The notes under the pieces are model-generated. The model did no database searches, was not told the DNA's origin, and saw only the letters and a list, made by a program, of their open reading frames with translations. Of a DNA stretch of 64,000 bases, positions 39,405 to 48,213 are shown piece by piece. The translations under genes and the position numbers were made by a program. Numbering within the stretch: the stretch's first letter is position 1; each line of letters starts with the position of its first letter. Origin of the DNA: Enterobacterales bacterium (GTDB lineage: Bacteria > Pseudomonadota > Gammaproteobacteria > Enterobacterales > Kangiellaceae); the NCBI GenBank assembly GCA_030949565.1, contig JAUZSK010000060.1, positions 1 through 64,000 of the forward strand, given 5' to 3'.

Positions 39405-40202
39405 GTGGAAATCTGGTTGGTATTTGCTGTTGCCGGATTGCTGGCTGGGTTTATGGCAGGGTTACTGGGTATTGGTGGTGGATTTATTTTCGTACCTTTT
39501 TTGCTGCTGGTTTTACCTCAAATTGGATTAGAAGATCATCTCATCGCCCACTTTGCCATTGGAACATCACTCGGTTGCATCAGTTTAACCTCTATCTCAT
39601 CGGCTTATGCACACCATAAAAAAGGTGCAATTATAGGACGGCTACTAGCCTATTTAGTGCCTAGTCTATTAGTTGGTTCGGCAATTGGATCTCTACTTGC
39701 TGGAATGATTGCAGGAAAATATCTGGTGGCGATTTTTGCTATTGGCGCTTTGATAACGGCGAGTTATCTATTATCTGGACACCAGCCTAAGTTTAGACCG
39801 CATCAACCCTCTAAAAGTATTTATTTTATCTATGGAAGTTTTACCGGCATTGCTTCGGCGCTTATTGGTATCGGTGGCGGTTCTATTTTAGTACCTTTTC
39901 TGGTTTATCGAGGTCATCCGATGGTTCAATCAGTTGCTACTGCGGCGCTGTGCGGTTTTCCGATTGCGCTTGCAGGCAGTATTGGATTTATTTTTACCGG
40001 TTGGCAGTTTGGTCGGGAGGTTGATTATGCGACGGGTTATATTTATTGGCCTGCATTGATAGGAATGGTGGTTTTTTCAGCAATTAGTGCGCCCTTAGGA
40101 GCCAAGTTAGCGCATTTTGTGTCGGAAACAATACTAAAACAGTTTTTTGCTGTGTTTTTGATTTTCAGCAGCGGCCAAATCATTTATAGTCATTGGCTTT
40201 AA
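39405..40202 (+). CDS. TauE/SafE family membrane permease
   Basis: The 265-residue protein has eight hydrophobic segments in two repeats, each with the family signature GLLGIGGGFIFVPFLLL (residues 19-35) and ALIGIGGGSILVPFLVY (about 150-166). Members move sulfonate, sulfite or related anions, but the substrate cannot be read from the sequence. It lies between ptsP and lgt in the same direction with gaps of 36 and 22 bases, an arrangement known from other gammaproteobacteria. Confidence 0.9.
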   Translation: MEIWLVFAVAGLLAGFMAGLLGIGGGFIFVPFLLLVLPQIGLEDHLIAHFAIGTSLGCISLTSISSAYAHHKKGAIIGRLLAYLVPSLLVGSAIGSLLAGMIAGKYLVAIFAIGALITASYLLSGHQPKFRPHQPSKSIYFIYGSFTGIASALIGIGGGSILVPFLVYRGHPMVQSVATAALCGFPIALAGSIGFIFTGWQFGREVDYATGYIYWPALIGMVVFSAISAPLGAKLAHFVSETILKQFFAVFLIFSSGQIIYSHWL

Positions 40203-40224
40203 TATTAAATAAAGATAGCAAGCG

Positions 40225-41028
40225 ATGGAATTTCCTAATATTGACCCCGTGATCTTTCACATTTACGGTAATATTGGCCTAAATTGGTATGGTTTAATGT
40301 ACCTAGCGGGTTTTGCTGGTGCATGGTATCTCGGCGTTAAACGAAGCCAATTAGCGAATGCACCATTTAACGCCGATGAAGTCGCTGATTTCCTATTTTA
40401 TGCCTTTTTAGGCGTGATCATTGGTGGTCGTGTTGGTTATGTTGTTTTTTATCATTTCGATTTGTTTTTAGATAACCCGCTTTATTTATTTAAGATTTAT
40501 GAAGGCGGAATGTCCTTTCACGGTGGCCTTCTTGGGGTTGCCGCTTCCTTTTGGTATTTCTCGCGTAAAACCGGTAAATCCTTCGCCATTATTTCGGATT
40601 ATTTTGTACCGATGGCGCCGATTGGACTGGCAACCGGCCGTATTGGTAATTTTATCAATGGTGAGCTCTGGGGTAAGCCTGCTGATGTAGCAGAAGTGCC
40701 GTGGGCGATGATTTTTCCCGGCGACCGATTAGGTCTTTATCGTCATCCATCACAACTTTATGAATTTGCATTAGAAGGTGTTGTACTTTTTATTATTTTA
40801 TATTTTTATAGTAAAAAAACCAGACCACCTCTTGCCGTTACCGGCCTATTTTTATTAGGCTATGGCTGTTTTCGTTTTCTGGTTGAGCATTTCCGAGAGC
40901 CTGATGAGCACTTACGGTCTATGGCAGAGGTTATTTCTATGGGGCAACTGCTTTCACTACCCATGATCATTGGCGGCTTAGTATTGATTATTTGGGGCTA
41001 CAAGTCACAATCTAACAAGGCTTTTTAA
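40225..41028 (+). CDS. lgt: Prolipoprotein diacylglyceryl transferase
   Basis: Lgt transfers diacylglyceryl from phosphatidylglycerol to the lipobox cysteine of prolipoproteins. The 267-residue protein has seven membrane helices and the motifs [30 protein letters not shown] (essential His) and the Lgt signature [15 protein letters not shown]. The C-terminal half has [11 protein letters not shown] and [14 protein letters not shown]. It is followed by thyA after 34 bases. Confidence 0.97.
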   Translation: MEFPNIDPVIFHIYGNIGLNWYGLMYLAGFAGAWYLGVKRSQLANAPFNADEVADFLFYAFLGVIIGGRVGYVVFYHFDLFLDNPLYLFKIYEGGMSFHGGLLGVAASFWYFSRKTGKSFAIISDYFVPMAPIGLATGRIGNFINGELWGKPADVAEVPWAMIFPGDRLGLYRHPSQLYEFALEGVVLFIILYFYSKKTRPPLAVTGLFLLGYGCFRFLVEHFREPDEHLRSMAEVISMGQLLSLPMIIGGLVLIIWGYKSQSNKAF

Positions 41029-41062
41029 GTTTTCCCAAAAGAAACAACCAAGAGGTACGCAC

Positions 41063-41857
41063 TTGAAACAATATTTACAAATGCTGCAGGATGTTTTAGA
41101 CCAAGGTAATGATAAGGGCGATCGGACTGGAACCGGTACTCGAAGTCTATTTGGCTATCAATTGCGTTTTGATTTACAAAAAGGTTTTCCTTTAGTCACT
41201 ACCAAAAAATTACATTTACGCTCCATAATGATCGAGCTTTTATGGTTTTTAAAAGGTGATACTAATGTAAAATACTTGCAGGATAACGGAGTAAAAATTT
41301 GGGATGCTTGGGCCGATGAAAATGGCGATCTAGGCCCGGTTTATGGTGAACAATGGCGACACTGGAAAACCCCAAATGGTGATACTATTGATCAAATAAG
41401 TCATGTGGTTGAAACGATTAAGACCAACCCGAATAGCCGCCGTATTTTAGTTGTGGCTTACAATCCTGGCGTCGCCGATGAAATGGCGTTGCCACCTTGT
41501 CATTCTTTGTTCCAGTTTTATGTGGCCAATGGGCGTTTGTCCTGTCAACTTTATCAGCGCAGTGGTGATATTTTTCTTGGAGTGCCTTTTAATATTGCCT
41601 CCTATGCCATGTTGACTCATATGGTGGCGCAACAGTGTGATCTTGAAGTGGGGGATTTTATCTGGACAGGTGGAGACGTCCATTTATATTCTAATCATTT
41701 CGAGCAGGCCAAGCAGCAGTTGACACGTACACCCTATGAGTTGCCAAAACTCGTTATAAAACGCCGCCCTAAGGATCTGTTTAGCTATGAGTATGATGAT
41801 TTTGCCATTGAAAATTATCAGGCACATCCTGCTATCAAAGCGGCTGTTTCAGTGTAG
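41063..41857 (+). CDS. thyA: Thymidylate synthase
   Basis: ThyA methylates dUMP to dTMP with methylenetetrahydrofolate. The 264-residue length equals E. coli ThyA. Motifs: [19 protein letters not shown], the catalytic cysteine in [35 protein letters not shown] and GDVHLYSNH. The start is TTG with an AAGAGG ribosome site. It is directly followed by folA, which regenerates the folate it consumes. Confidence 0.98.
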   Translation: MKQYLQMLQDVLDQGNDKGDRTGTGTRSLFGYQLRFDLQKGFPLVTTKKLHLRSIMIELLWFLKGDTNVKYLQDNGVKIWDAWADENGDLGPVYGEQWRHWKTPNGDTIDQISHVVETIKTNPNSRRILVVAYNPGVADEMALPPCHSLFQFYVANGRLSCQLYQRSGDIFLGVPFNIASYAMLTHMVAQQCDLEVGDFIWTGGDVHLYSNHFEQAKQQLTRTPYELPKLVIKRRPKDLFSYEYDDFAIENYQAHPAIKAAVSV

Positions 41858-41871
41858 AGAGGGCAAAATCA

Positions 41872-42384
41872 GTGACTCAGAATAAAAAACCATCTCAGAT
41901 CATTTCGTTAGTCGTCGCCACCGCAAAAAACCGAGTCATAGGCCTTAATAATAAAATGCCGTGGCACTTGCCAGCCGATCTTAAGCATTTTAAAGCGGTG
42001 ACCATGGGCAAACCGATTATCATGGGCAGGAAAACCTTTGAGTCTATTGGTCAAGCATTGCCCGGTCGGCGAAACCTAGTGATCAGTCGAAACTTAGATT
42101 TTAAAGCGCGTGGTTGTGAAGTGCTACCCTCGATCGAAATGGCGTTGCAGGCAACCGATAGTGAGCCAGAAGTGATGGTGATTGGCGGCGGTTTTTTATA
42201 CCAGCAAATGATCAATCAGGCAAACCGACTTTACCTGACTTTGATTGACCTAGAGATTGAAGGCGATACTTATTTTCCTGAATACGAATCACTTAATTTA
42301 ACTGAAATTTCTTCAGAGTCACATGCTGCGGATGAAAAAAATCCCTACTCTTATCAATTTATTAGTTATCAGGTCAAGCAATGA
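41872..42384 (+). CDS. folA: Dihydrofolate reductase
   Basis: FolA reduces dihydrofolate with NADPH. The 170-residue protein starts at GTG, 15 bases after thyA. It contains VVATAKNRVIGLNNKMPWHLPADLKHFK with the catalytic acidic residue at PADLKHF, MGRKTFESIGQALPGRRNLVISR, and VMVIGGGFLYQQMI. It overlaps the next small gene by 4 bases. Confidence 0.97.
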   Translation: MTQNKKPSQIISLVVATAKNRVIGLNNKMPWHLPADLKHFKAVTMGKPIIMGRKTFESIGQALPGRRNLVISRNLDFKARGCEVLPSIEMALQATDSEPEVMVIGGGFLYQQMINQANRLYLTLIDLEIEGDTYFPEYESLNLTEISSESHAADEKNPYSYQFISYQVKQ

Positions 42385-42776
42385 AAAATATTGTTAGCAA
42401 ATTAGTTGTCAGTTTGTTTTTTACACTAGGTCTTGTATCTTTTGTCAATGCACAAGAGATCAAGGATAAAGCTTTTATTGGTCATTGGGTGGGTCACTGG
42501 GATAAGAGTTATATTTTTTGTTTGGATATAAGTTCAATTGAAAAAGGAGAGAAAGTCGAATATCGTTGGCAAGAGCAGCCCAAAGGCGCTTTTTCTCATT
42601 CACAGAAAAGCGTTAAACGAATTAATAAAAACACCATTAAGATGGAAAATATCTTGCTAGTAATAGATCAAGAAGATCCTAGTTTAGCAATGGCATTGGG
42701 TATTTTTAAATATCAGACTCGGCGCTCTTTTATGATAAAAAAGACGTCCATTGACTCAAGCTGTGTGGCTGGTTAA
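42381..42776 (+). CDS. Secreted protein of unknown function
   Basis: The 131-residue product has a clear signal peptide (residues 1-24, KLVVSLFFTLGLVSFVNAQ with cleavage after NA-Q). The mature part starts with GHWVGHWD and has three cysteine or tryptophan-rich spots but no family I recognise. The 4-base overlap with folA points to co-transcription; the role is unknown. The frame is intact and the codon use resembles the neighbours. Confidence 0.7.
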   Translation: MKNIVSKLVVSLFFTLGLVSFVNAQEIKDKAFIGHWVGHWDKSYIFCLDISSIEKGEKVEYRWQEQPKGAFSHSQKSVKRINKNTIKMENILLVIDQEDPSLAMALGIFKYQTRRSFMIKKTSIDSSCVAG

Positions 42777-42794
42777 TGAGCGGTGAGAAGTCAT

Positions 42795-42839
42795 CGTGGC
42801 AACCTTTTTTAATGCACAAGGCATTAAAAGATTGCCACG
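42795..42839. other. Long inverted repeat between convergent genes
   Basis: CGTGGCAA (42795-42802) pairs with TTGCCACG (42832-42839), and inside it TTAATGC (42809-42815) pairs with GCATTAA (42821-42827), almost one continuous 20-pair stem. There is no trailing T tract on either strand. It most likely acts as a two-way terminator for the folA unit and the minus-strand gene at 42861. Confidence 0.5.
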
Positions 42840-42860
42840 TCATTGTATTCTCAGAAAAGG

Positions 42861-43184
42861 CTAGTTTCTGGCTTTTCGACGCTTTTGTCGGTCATGTTTA
42901 TTGTGTGCGATTTTTCTAGATTCAAGTGCTGCCTTAGCCTGCAAACGGGCGCGTTCTTTATGAGTGACGACACCATCTGCTTTGGCGCGGCGCTCCATTT
43001 TATTGAGTTGTCGCTGCCCTTGCACCAATTGTTTGGTTTCTTTTATGGTTAACTCACCACTAGCGATACCTTGTTTTATTCTTTGCCGTTGATTTTGTTG
43101 TTTCTGATTAATGCTAGTGGCCATTACTTGACCAGCAAAAGTAAATACGCTTAAAAACAGAATGATCTTAGAAATATTTTTCAT
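42861..43184 (-). CDS. Small secreted, highly basic helical protein
   Basis: The 107-residue protein has a signal peptide (residues 1-23, IILFLSVFTFAGQVMAT). The mature part is almost all charged helix, rich in Lys, Arg and Gln (INQKQQNQRQRIKQG, ERARLQAKAALESRKIA, KHDRQKRRKARN). The ATG at 43184 follows TAGGTG; an in-frame GTG three codons upstream is less likely. Similar small basic periplasmic proteins occur in many bacteria without known role; DNA, LPS or metal-stress binding are guesses. Confidence 0.65.
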   Translation of the reverse strand: MKNISKIILFLSVFTFAGQVMATSINQKQQNQRQRIKQGIASGELTIKETKQLVQGQRQLNKMERRAKADGVVTHKERARLQAKAALESRKIAHNKHDRQKRRKARN

Positions 43185-43294
43185 GATTTTCACCTAGTTT
43201 GTTGATGGATTTAATATTTAAACGAGGTGCAGCCAAAAACGATGACAGGGGATTTAAAATTTGTTGTAAATGATTGGAGCGAAGGACTAAAAAG

Positions 43295-43804
43295 TTAAAT
43301 ATCAAAAGATTCTGTAACGCCCAATTTATCTTTAAAACAAAGGATCACCCTTTTATCTCTCGCTCGAGTGGAATGCTGTCTCACTTCGCAGATGATACGC
43401 TGTTTTTTCATTCCATAGAGTTCAATAAACTGTTGTTGCTTGATAGCCAGTTGTTCTTTCTGTTGTGGATTGAGTAACGACACAGCCTGTTGGTACTGTT
43501 GCTTCCATTTTGTGATATTTGATTCTTTCGCCACAGCCAGCCATGCCATACCTGCTATTGGATCGGCCTGAGTTCCTTGGCCTTGCATGTACATAAATGC
43601 GACAAAATACTGAGCCTGTTTTAAACCAATTTGCGCCAGAGGCTGTAACAATTTAAATGCCCTTTCAAACTGGCCATTTTTATATAATTTACTACCCTTT
43701 AGTTCCTCCATTTGTAAACGCCATGTGGTTTTACTAGAGTCTGCCAGGGCTAAAGCCGATAATAAAAAGAATCCTAATATCAATTTTAAAATAGATGTCA
43801 TCAT
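43295..43804 (-). CDS. Secreted Sel1-like repeat protein
   Basis: With the ATG at 43804 (ribosome site CAGGAAA) the product has 169 residues and a signal peptide (SILKLILGFFLLSALALAD). Then one to two Sel1/TPR-like helical repeats: GSKLYKNGQFERAFKLLQPLAQIGLKQAQYFVAFMYMQGQG and ADPIAGMAWLAVAK. Sel1 proteins are scaffolds in signalling or envelope complexes. The longer frame from 43843 would bury the signal peptide and is rejected. The C-terminal part is unassigned. Confidence 0.75.
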   Translation of the reverse strand: MMTSILKLILGFFLLSALALADSSKTTWRLQMEELKGSKLYKNGQFERAFKLLQPLAQIGLKQAQYFVAFMYMQGQGTQADPIAGMAWLAVAKESNITKWKQQYQQAVSLLNPQQKEQLAIKQQQFIELYGMKKQRIICEVRQHSTRARDKRVILCFKDKLGVTESFDI

Positions 43805-43866
43805 AATTTCCTGATTGAATGGGGTTGAAAACTGCAAATGCAAGTCAATCGTTTAAAGTAAGGTCT

Positions 43867-45012
43867 CTATAACTGTTTTAGCAGTTGTGCCGCTTGTTTT
43901 AGTGTTGCTTCATATTTTGCAAAACAAACACGGATGACTCGGCTATCACAGCCTTTTTCATAAAAAGGGCTTAAGGGAATCGCTGCCAGTCCATTTTCTT
44001 TACAAAGCCATTGGCAAAATTCACGATCGGGGAGATCCGATATTTCACTATAGTCTAATAATAAAAAATAAGTCCCTTTTGCGGGTAATATTTTAAAACG
44101 AGACCCTGCTAAAGCTTGTATCAACAAGTCTCTCTTTTGTTGGTAGAAGGCGCTTAAATTTTGAATATGATCATGCCCTTGTTGTAACATGCTTGCGATT
44201 GCCACTTGAAACGGGGTCGGGCTACAAAAGGTGACATACTGATGGATCTTTCTAAATTCATGGCTGAGTTCTGCTGGCGCGACGCAGTAACCCATTTTCC
44301 AACCTGTGGTATGAAAGGTTTTGCCAAAGCTGGATATTACAAAACTTCGCGCAAAAAGTTTGGGGTATCGCAGTACGCTTTCATGGCGCTCACCATCAAA
44401 AGTAATATATTCATAAACTTCATCACTAATTAAATAGAGTGAATTTTCCACAACTAAATCCTGTAGTTTCTGCATTGCCGCTTGGTTTAACAAGCTGCCG
44501 GTTGGATTGTGCGGACTATTGATGATAATCGCTTTGGTCTTGGAGTTGATGGCATTTTCTAGCTGCTGCCAGTTAATTTGATAACTCGGTTGCTGTAAGG
44601 CGAGGTGAACACATTTTCCACCGGCCATTTCAATGGCTGGGGCATAAGAATCATAAGCAGGGTCGAAAATTATCACCTCATCACCGCTAAAAACAATTGT
44701 CTGAATAGCGACGAATAGTGCTTCGGTGGCGCCTGAGGTGATAGTGACCTGCATAGCGGCATCAAGGTCTAATCCATATTGTTTTTCGATTAGCATCTGA
44801 ATGGCATTTAGCAGCTCAGAACGTCCGGCGGAAGGAGAATATTGATTGAGATCTTGATTGATGGCTTGATTAACCGCTTGCTTTAAAAATTGCGGCGCTT
44901 CAAATTCTGGAAAACCCTGTGACAGGTTGATAGCACCAGTTTGGGCAGCTAAAGCTGACATTTCGGTAAATATGCTAAGTTCCACCTGGGGTAATTTTGA
45001 TTGAATAGACAT
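43867..45012 (-). CDS. PLP-dependent aminotransferase, YbdL/methionine aminotransferase type
   Basis: This class I/II aminotransferase has 381 residues from the ATG at 45012; a frame four codons longer exists. It has INLSQGFPEFEAP near the N-terminus, TSGATEALFVAI, INSPHNPTGSLL, YLISDEVYEYITFDG and the PLP lysine in SSFGKTFHTTGWKMGYC. C-terminally it has the arginine of VIRVCFAKYE. The overall pattern is that of YbdL/MtnE-like methionine or kynurenine aminotransferases. It stands alone, and substrate choice is not certain. Confidence 0.87.
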   Translation of the reverse strand: MSIQSKLPQVELSIFTEMSALAAQTGAINLSQGFPEFEAPQFLKQAVNQAINQDLNQYSPSAGRSELLNAIQMLIEKQYGLDLDAAMQVTITSGATEALFVAIQTIVFSGDEVIIFDPAYDSYAPAIEMAGGKCVHLALQQPSYQINWQQLENAINSKTKAIIINSPHNPTGSLLNQAAMQKLQDLVVENSLYLISDEVYEYITFDGERHESVLRYPKLFARSFVISSFGKTFHTTGWKMGYCVAPAELSHEFRKIHQYVTFCSPTPFQVAIASMLQQGHDHIQNLSAFYQQKRDLLIQALAGSRFKILPAKGTYFLLLDYSEISDLPDREFCQWLCKENGLAAIPLSPFYEKGCDSRVIRVCFAKYEATLKQAAQLLKQL

Positions 45013-45179
45013 AAAGCGGATCACTTTGGTTATGATTTGTTACTTTTGCTAACAGTCTAACGCTTCATGTCATGATAGGCTAGTGATAAGTCCTTTAGAA
45101 TAGGGATTGGACGAAAGGAATAAAGTGGCCTTTTACTCGTTAAATAGTAAAGCTAAAGTTTATAGAGAGGAAATATAAA

Positions 45180-45398
45180 ATGAATGGTCAAGGATCTGGA
45201 GGTAATGTTATCGCGGCTCTGTGTAGTTTTTTTATACCGGGTTTGGGGCAATTACTACAGGGCCGATTGCTGTTGGCTATTTTTCAGTTTATTCTTAGTG
45301 CGGTGCTATGGATCATCTTACTCGGCTGGGTGGTGCATCTTTGGTCGATTATTAGTGCGGCCATGTTTGAACCGCCGTATCAGCGGCACTATAACTAG
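45180..45398 (+). CDS. Small two-helix membrane protein
   Basis: The 72-residue product has a glycine-rich start, then CSFFIPGLGQLLQGRLLLAIF and FILSAVLWIILLGWVVHLWSII as two hydrophobic stretches, ending AAMFEPPYQRHYN. The PGLGQLLQGR motif recalls TM2-like small membrane proteins, but the family is not certain. A good AGAGGAAA ribosome site supports it. A second overlapping frame at 45184 is rejected as a shadow. Confidence 0.7.
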   Translation: MNGQGSGGNVIAALCSFFIPGLGQLLQGRLLLAIFQFILSAVLWIILLGWVVHLWSIISAAMFEPPYQRHYN

Positions 45399-45443
45399 AG
45401 CTCAATAATCAGTTTAAAACATCTTTGGATGCAATAGTTATGG

Positions 45444-45845
45444 CTAACTCTTTAGCCAAACATCCTCCGCCCATTGCCAGATATCCAGCCATACTTGGTC
45501 GGTTAATTCACCCTCTTGCCAATATTGAACTTCACCCTCTTGGCTAATGCAATAATAGTGATCGCCATCTTGGCAAACCACCATTAAGTCGCGCGGTAAG
45601 CCGTTGGCCCAAGCGTTGGCCGTGACTTCGGGTAGGTGGGTGTGAGCGCCGGGATCAGCCACGGTGACGGGTTCTAGTCTTCCTATTAAGACATCGCTGC
45701 ATTCTAACAAAAAGGTGCGAAAATCTCTGGGGATTGGTAAAAGTATTTCCTCTTCAACTTCTACTAGCTGATCATGGCTAGGTAATTCTAGATAAACCGC
45801 GCTTTTAACAGCTGCCTCTCTAATTATATCGATGGTATCTTCCAT
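45444..45845 (-). CDS. SMI1/KNR4 family protein
   Basis: The 133-residue acidic protein has LPSHDQLVEVEEEILLPIPRDFRTFLLECSDVLIG at its N-terminus, the SMI1/KNR4 (SUKH) helix-strand pattern, and DGDHYYCISQEGEVQYW in the second half. SUKH proteins are often immunity proteins in contact-dependent toxin systems, but no toxin gene is near, and housekeeping members exist. It is downstream of engB on the same strand after 57 bases. Confidence 0.8.
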   Translation of the reverse strand: MEDTIDIIREAAVKSAVYLELPSHDQLVEVEEEILLPIPRDFRTFLLECSDVLIGRLEPVTVADPGAHTHLPEVTANAWANGLPRDLMVVCQDGDHYYCISQEGEVQYWQEGELTDQVWLDIWQWAEDVWLKS

Positions 45846-45902
45846 AGGACCTTCTATTATTTTTCGACTGGTTTAGGCTGATAGAGTTTTGCTTTAAATC
45901 AA

Positions 45903-46547
45903 TTATTCTTCAGCTGTCTGTTCAGCGTCTTTGACTTGAGTAAAGCCGTAGCAATCACTGAGCGTGGCGATGAGTTGTTCAAGGCCCAATTTACTGGTGG
46001 CTGAGAAAAGCTGGCAGGTGATAGCAGGAGAAATCCGTTGCAGCAGTTGGTTGACAGTTTTAAAGCTGGCTTTACGTGCCCCGCTTTTTAGCTTGTCGGA
46101 TTTACTTAAAACCACGTGTACACGCAGATCAGCGGTGACCGCCCACTGCAACATTTGTTTATCGGTTTCTTTAAGTGGGTGGCGGATATCCATAATGACC
46201 ACCAGCGCTTTAAGGCACTGTCTTTCTTGCAAGTAGCGGCTTAAGGTGCGTTGCCATTGGGCTTTCTGATCTTTTGAGACTTTGGCAAAGCCATAACCTG
46301 GTAAATCGGTGATTCGATGGTCATCATCAATTCGAAAAAGATTGATTAGCTGAGTACGCCCTGGGGTTTTACTGGTCTTGGCTAAGTTCTTTTGGTCGGT
46401 GATAGCGTTGAGTGCACTCGATTTACCGGCATTCGAGCGTCCAGCCATAGCGACTTCCACCCCAAGATCCGGTGGCAACTGTTCGAGTTTAGCCGCACCC
46501 ATCAGGTATCTGGCAATTCGAAATGGATTGTGGATTTTATTTGTCAT
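45903..46547 (-). CDS. engB: Ribosome biogenesis GTPase EngB (YsxC/YihA)
   Basis: EngB is a GTPase needed for 50S subunit assembly. Motifs in order: G1 AGRSNAGKSSALN, G2 TSKTPGRTQLINLF, G3 DLPGYGFA, G4 VLSKSDKL and G5 FSATSKLG. With the ATG at 46547 the protein has 214 residues, close to the usual 210; the longer frame from 46616 adds 23 residues absent from homologues and was not chosen. It is divergent from the cytochrome c4 gene, as in Pseudomonas. Confidence 0.95.
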   Translation of the reverse strand: MTNKIHNPFRIARYLMGAAKLEQLPPDLGVEVAMAGRSNAGKSSALNAITDQKNLAKTSKTPGRTQLINLFRIDDDHRITDLPGYGFAKVSKDQKAQWQRTLSRYLQERQCLKALVVIMDIRHPLKETDKQMLQWAVTADLRVHVVLSKSDKLKSGARKASFKTVNQLLQRISPAITCQLFSATSKLGLEQLIATLSDCYGFTQVKDAEQTAEE

Positions 46548-46741
46548 TTTTGCTGGTAATTCGCCTGTGCATTGTCTATAACTAGGAAATAACGCGCGAT
46601 TAGGGTTATAATTCACGCATTCGTATTTGTTGGTCGTTAAGTATAATGATAGCGGCTAATTTAAGGCAAGTTTTAATATTTTATATTTGTTCTTGAGTCT
46701 TTAATATCAAGCAATTTCAATTAAGGTGAAAAGGTAAAATA

Positions 46742-47338
46742 ATGAATAAAATCATTGGATTAGTAGTAGCAGTTGTGTTTTCTGCAGGCGTTCATGCGGG
46801 AGATGTCGCTAAGGGGCAAGCAAAAACTGCAGTTTGCGCCGGTTGTCACATGGCTGATGGAAATAGTGCAATCCCTAATTATCCTAAATTAGCGGGTCAA
46901 GGCGAAAAATACCTGATCAAACAAATGCACGATTTCAAATCAAAAAAACGTGATAACGCGACCATGTACCCAATGGTTGCTAACCTTTCGGATCAAGACA
47001 TTGAAGATATAGCAGCTTATTTTTCTTCTCAAAAAATCCAGCACATGGCGGTCGATGATCAATACATTCAAATTGCTGAAAAACTTTATCGGAGTGGTGA
47101 TAGTGACCGAGATATTCCAGCTTGTATGGCTTGTCATGGTGCCCATGGAATCGGCATCGCGACGGCCGGTTACCCTGCTATCGGCGGTCAAAACCCGCAA
47201 TATACCATGGCCGCACTTAAAGCCTTTAGAAGTGGTGAAAGAGCCAATGACAGTAATGAAATCATGCGTGATGTAGTGGCCAAAATGAGTGACAAGCAGA
47301 TCACAGCATTAGCCTATTATTTGGCTGGTTTGCACTAA
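46742..47338 (+). CDS. Cytochrome c4, di-haem periplasmic
   Basis: Cytochrome c4 carries electrons to terminal oxidases in the periplasm. The 198 residues have a signal peptide (1-19, VVAVVFSAGVHAG) and two similar halves, each with a haem site: CAGCHMADG (about 33) and CMACHGAHG (about 130). Each half has a distal methionine (TMYPMVANLSDQDIEDIAAYF; MRDVVAKMSDKQITALAYYL). It is followed by a terminator and the DsbA gene. Confidence 0.95.
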   Translation: MNKIIGLVVAVVFSAGVHAGDVAKGQAKTAVCAGCHMADGNSAIPNYPKLAGQGEKYLIKQMHDFKSKKRDNATMYPMVANLSDQDIEDIAAYFSSQKIQHMAVDDQYIQIAEKLYRSGDSDRDIPACMACHGAHGIGIATAGYPAIGGQNPQYTMAALKAFRSGERANDSNEIMRDVVAKMSDKQITALAYYLAGLH

Positions 47339-47361
47339 TAATTTAAGACTGATTAGTTAAG

Positions 47362-47394
47362 AAAAGCGGCTCTAGAGGCCGCTTTGTTGTTTTT
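47362..47394 (+). terminator. Rho-independent terminator after cytochrome c4
   Basis: AAAGCGGC, a seven-base loop and GCCGCTTT are followed by GTTGTTTTT. A strong GC stem, 24 bases after the stop, separates the cytochrome from the dsbA-dgcP genes. Confidence 0.8.
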
Positions 47395-47438
47395 GGAGGC
47401 CCTCGCATGTTAATGTTATGGTTTAAAAGAGATTTGCA

Positions 47439-48101
47439 ATGATGAGAAATGTTAAAAGTCGGTTTGTCCTCTATGTTCTATTGATTTTTCATAGTTTTAT
47501 TGTAACTGCTTTAATCGCTGAGCAGCAAGCGCCCTATGAGCTAGGTGTTGATTACCAGAAAATTGTGAAACCACTGCAGGTCGCCACCAATATTGAGCAG
47601 CTAGACCAGTTAGAATCAGTGAGTCATATTGAGCTCTTTTACTGGATTGGCTGTGAATCTTGCTACCAAGTAGAAGCCGAATTAATCCTCTATTTGAATC
47701 AACACCCTGAATACACCTTCCGCCGCACACCTTTAGTGGCGAGAGTTGAATGGCGTCAGCAGGCCTATCTACAGGCGATTATTCAACAGATCCCTGACCA
47801 AACCATGGGTTTAGATGTGCTGGATCTTTATCGTCAATGTTTAACTGATTGTGAAGCCTTTACCAAGGTTGAAAGTAGCATTGAATGGCTGTTAAAGGGC
47901 ACTGATTTAGACTCGCGGCCTCAAATCGACTACGAAAAACTATGGCAGCAACAAAAAAAGTATCAAAAAAGAGCAGATTTATTTTCAATTACCCAAGTAC
48001 CGACTATCATTATCAATGAGACCTATCAGGTTAACGGCAGTCAAGCCCAATCAGCTAAGCGTATGCTGCAGATTATTGACTACCTTTTAACGCTTGAATA
48101 G
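47439..48101 (+). CDS. dsbA: Thiol:disulfide interchange protein, DsbA type
   Basis: This is a periplasmic oxidoreductase that introduces disulfides. The 220 residues have a signal peptide (about 1-28) and a thioredoxin-like N-terminal segment HIELFYWIGCESCYQVEAEL, so the active site is CESC in place of the usual CPHC. The cis-proline motif is QVPTIIINETYQVNG. The order cytochrome c4-dsbA-EEP-dgcP matches the Pseudomonas dsbA1 locus. The unusual CESC dipeptide could shift its redox potential. Confidence 0.87.
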   Translation: MMRNVKSRFVLYVLLIFHSFIVTALIAEQQAPYELGVDYQKIVKPLQVATNIEQLDQLESVSHIELFYWIGCESCYQVEAELILYLNQHPEYTFRRTPLVARVEWRQQAYLQAIIQQIPDQTMGLDVLDLYRQCLTDCEAFTKVESSIEWLLKGTDLDSRPQIDYEKLWQQQKKYQKRADLFSITQVPTIIINETYQVNGSQAQSAKRMLQIIDYLLTLE

Positions 48102-48213
48102 CGGTACACGCCAAGGCTATCTTGATACGAGTTAGCAGTAAACGATCAATTGGCTGGGCGATATTGCCCTTGGGGTTATTATTAATACAATTAAGCAAAA
48201 CCAGCGGTTAAAG

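Noticed and set aside
45444-45845. SMI1/KNR4 protein as immunity gene of a contact-dependent toxin system
   Set aside because: No toxin, Rhs or CDI gene is near; it sits in a housekeeping context behind engB.
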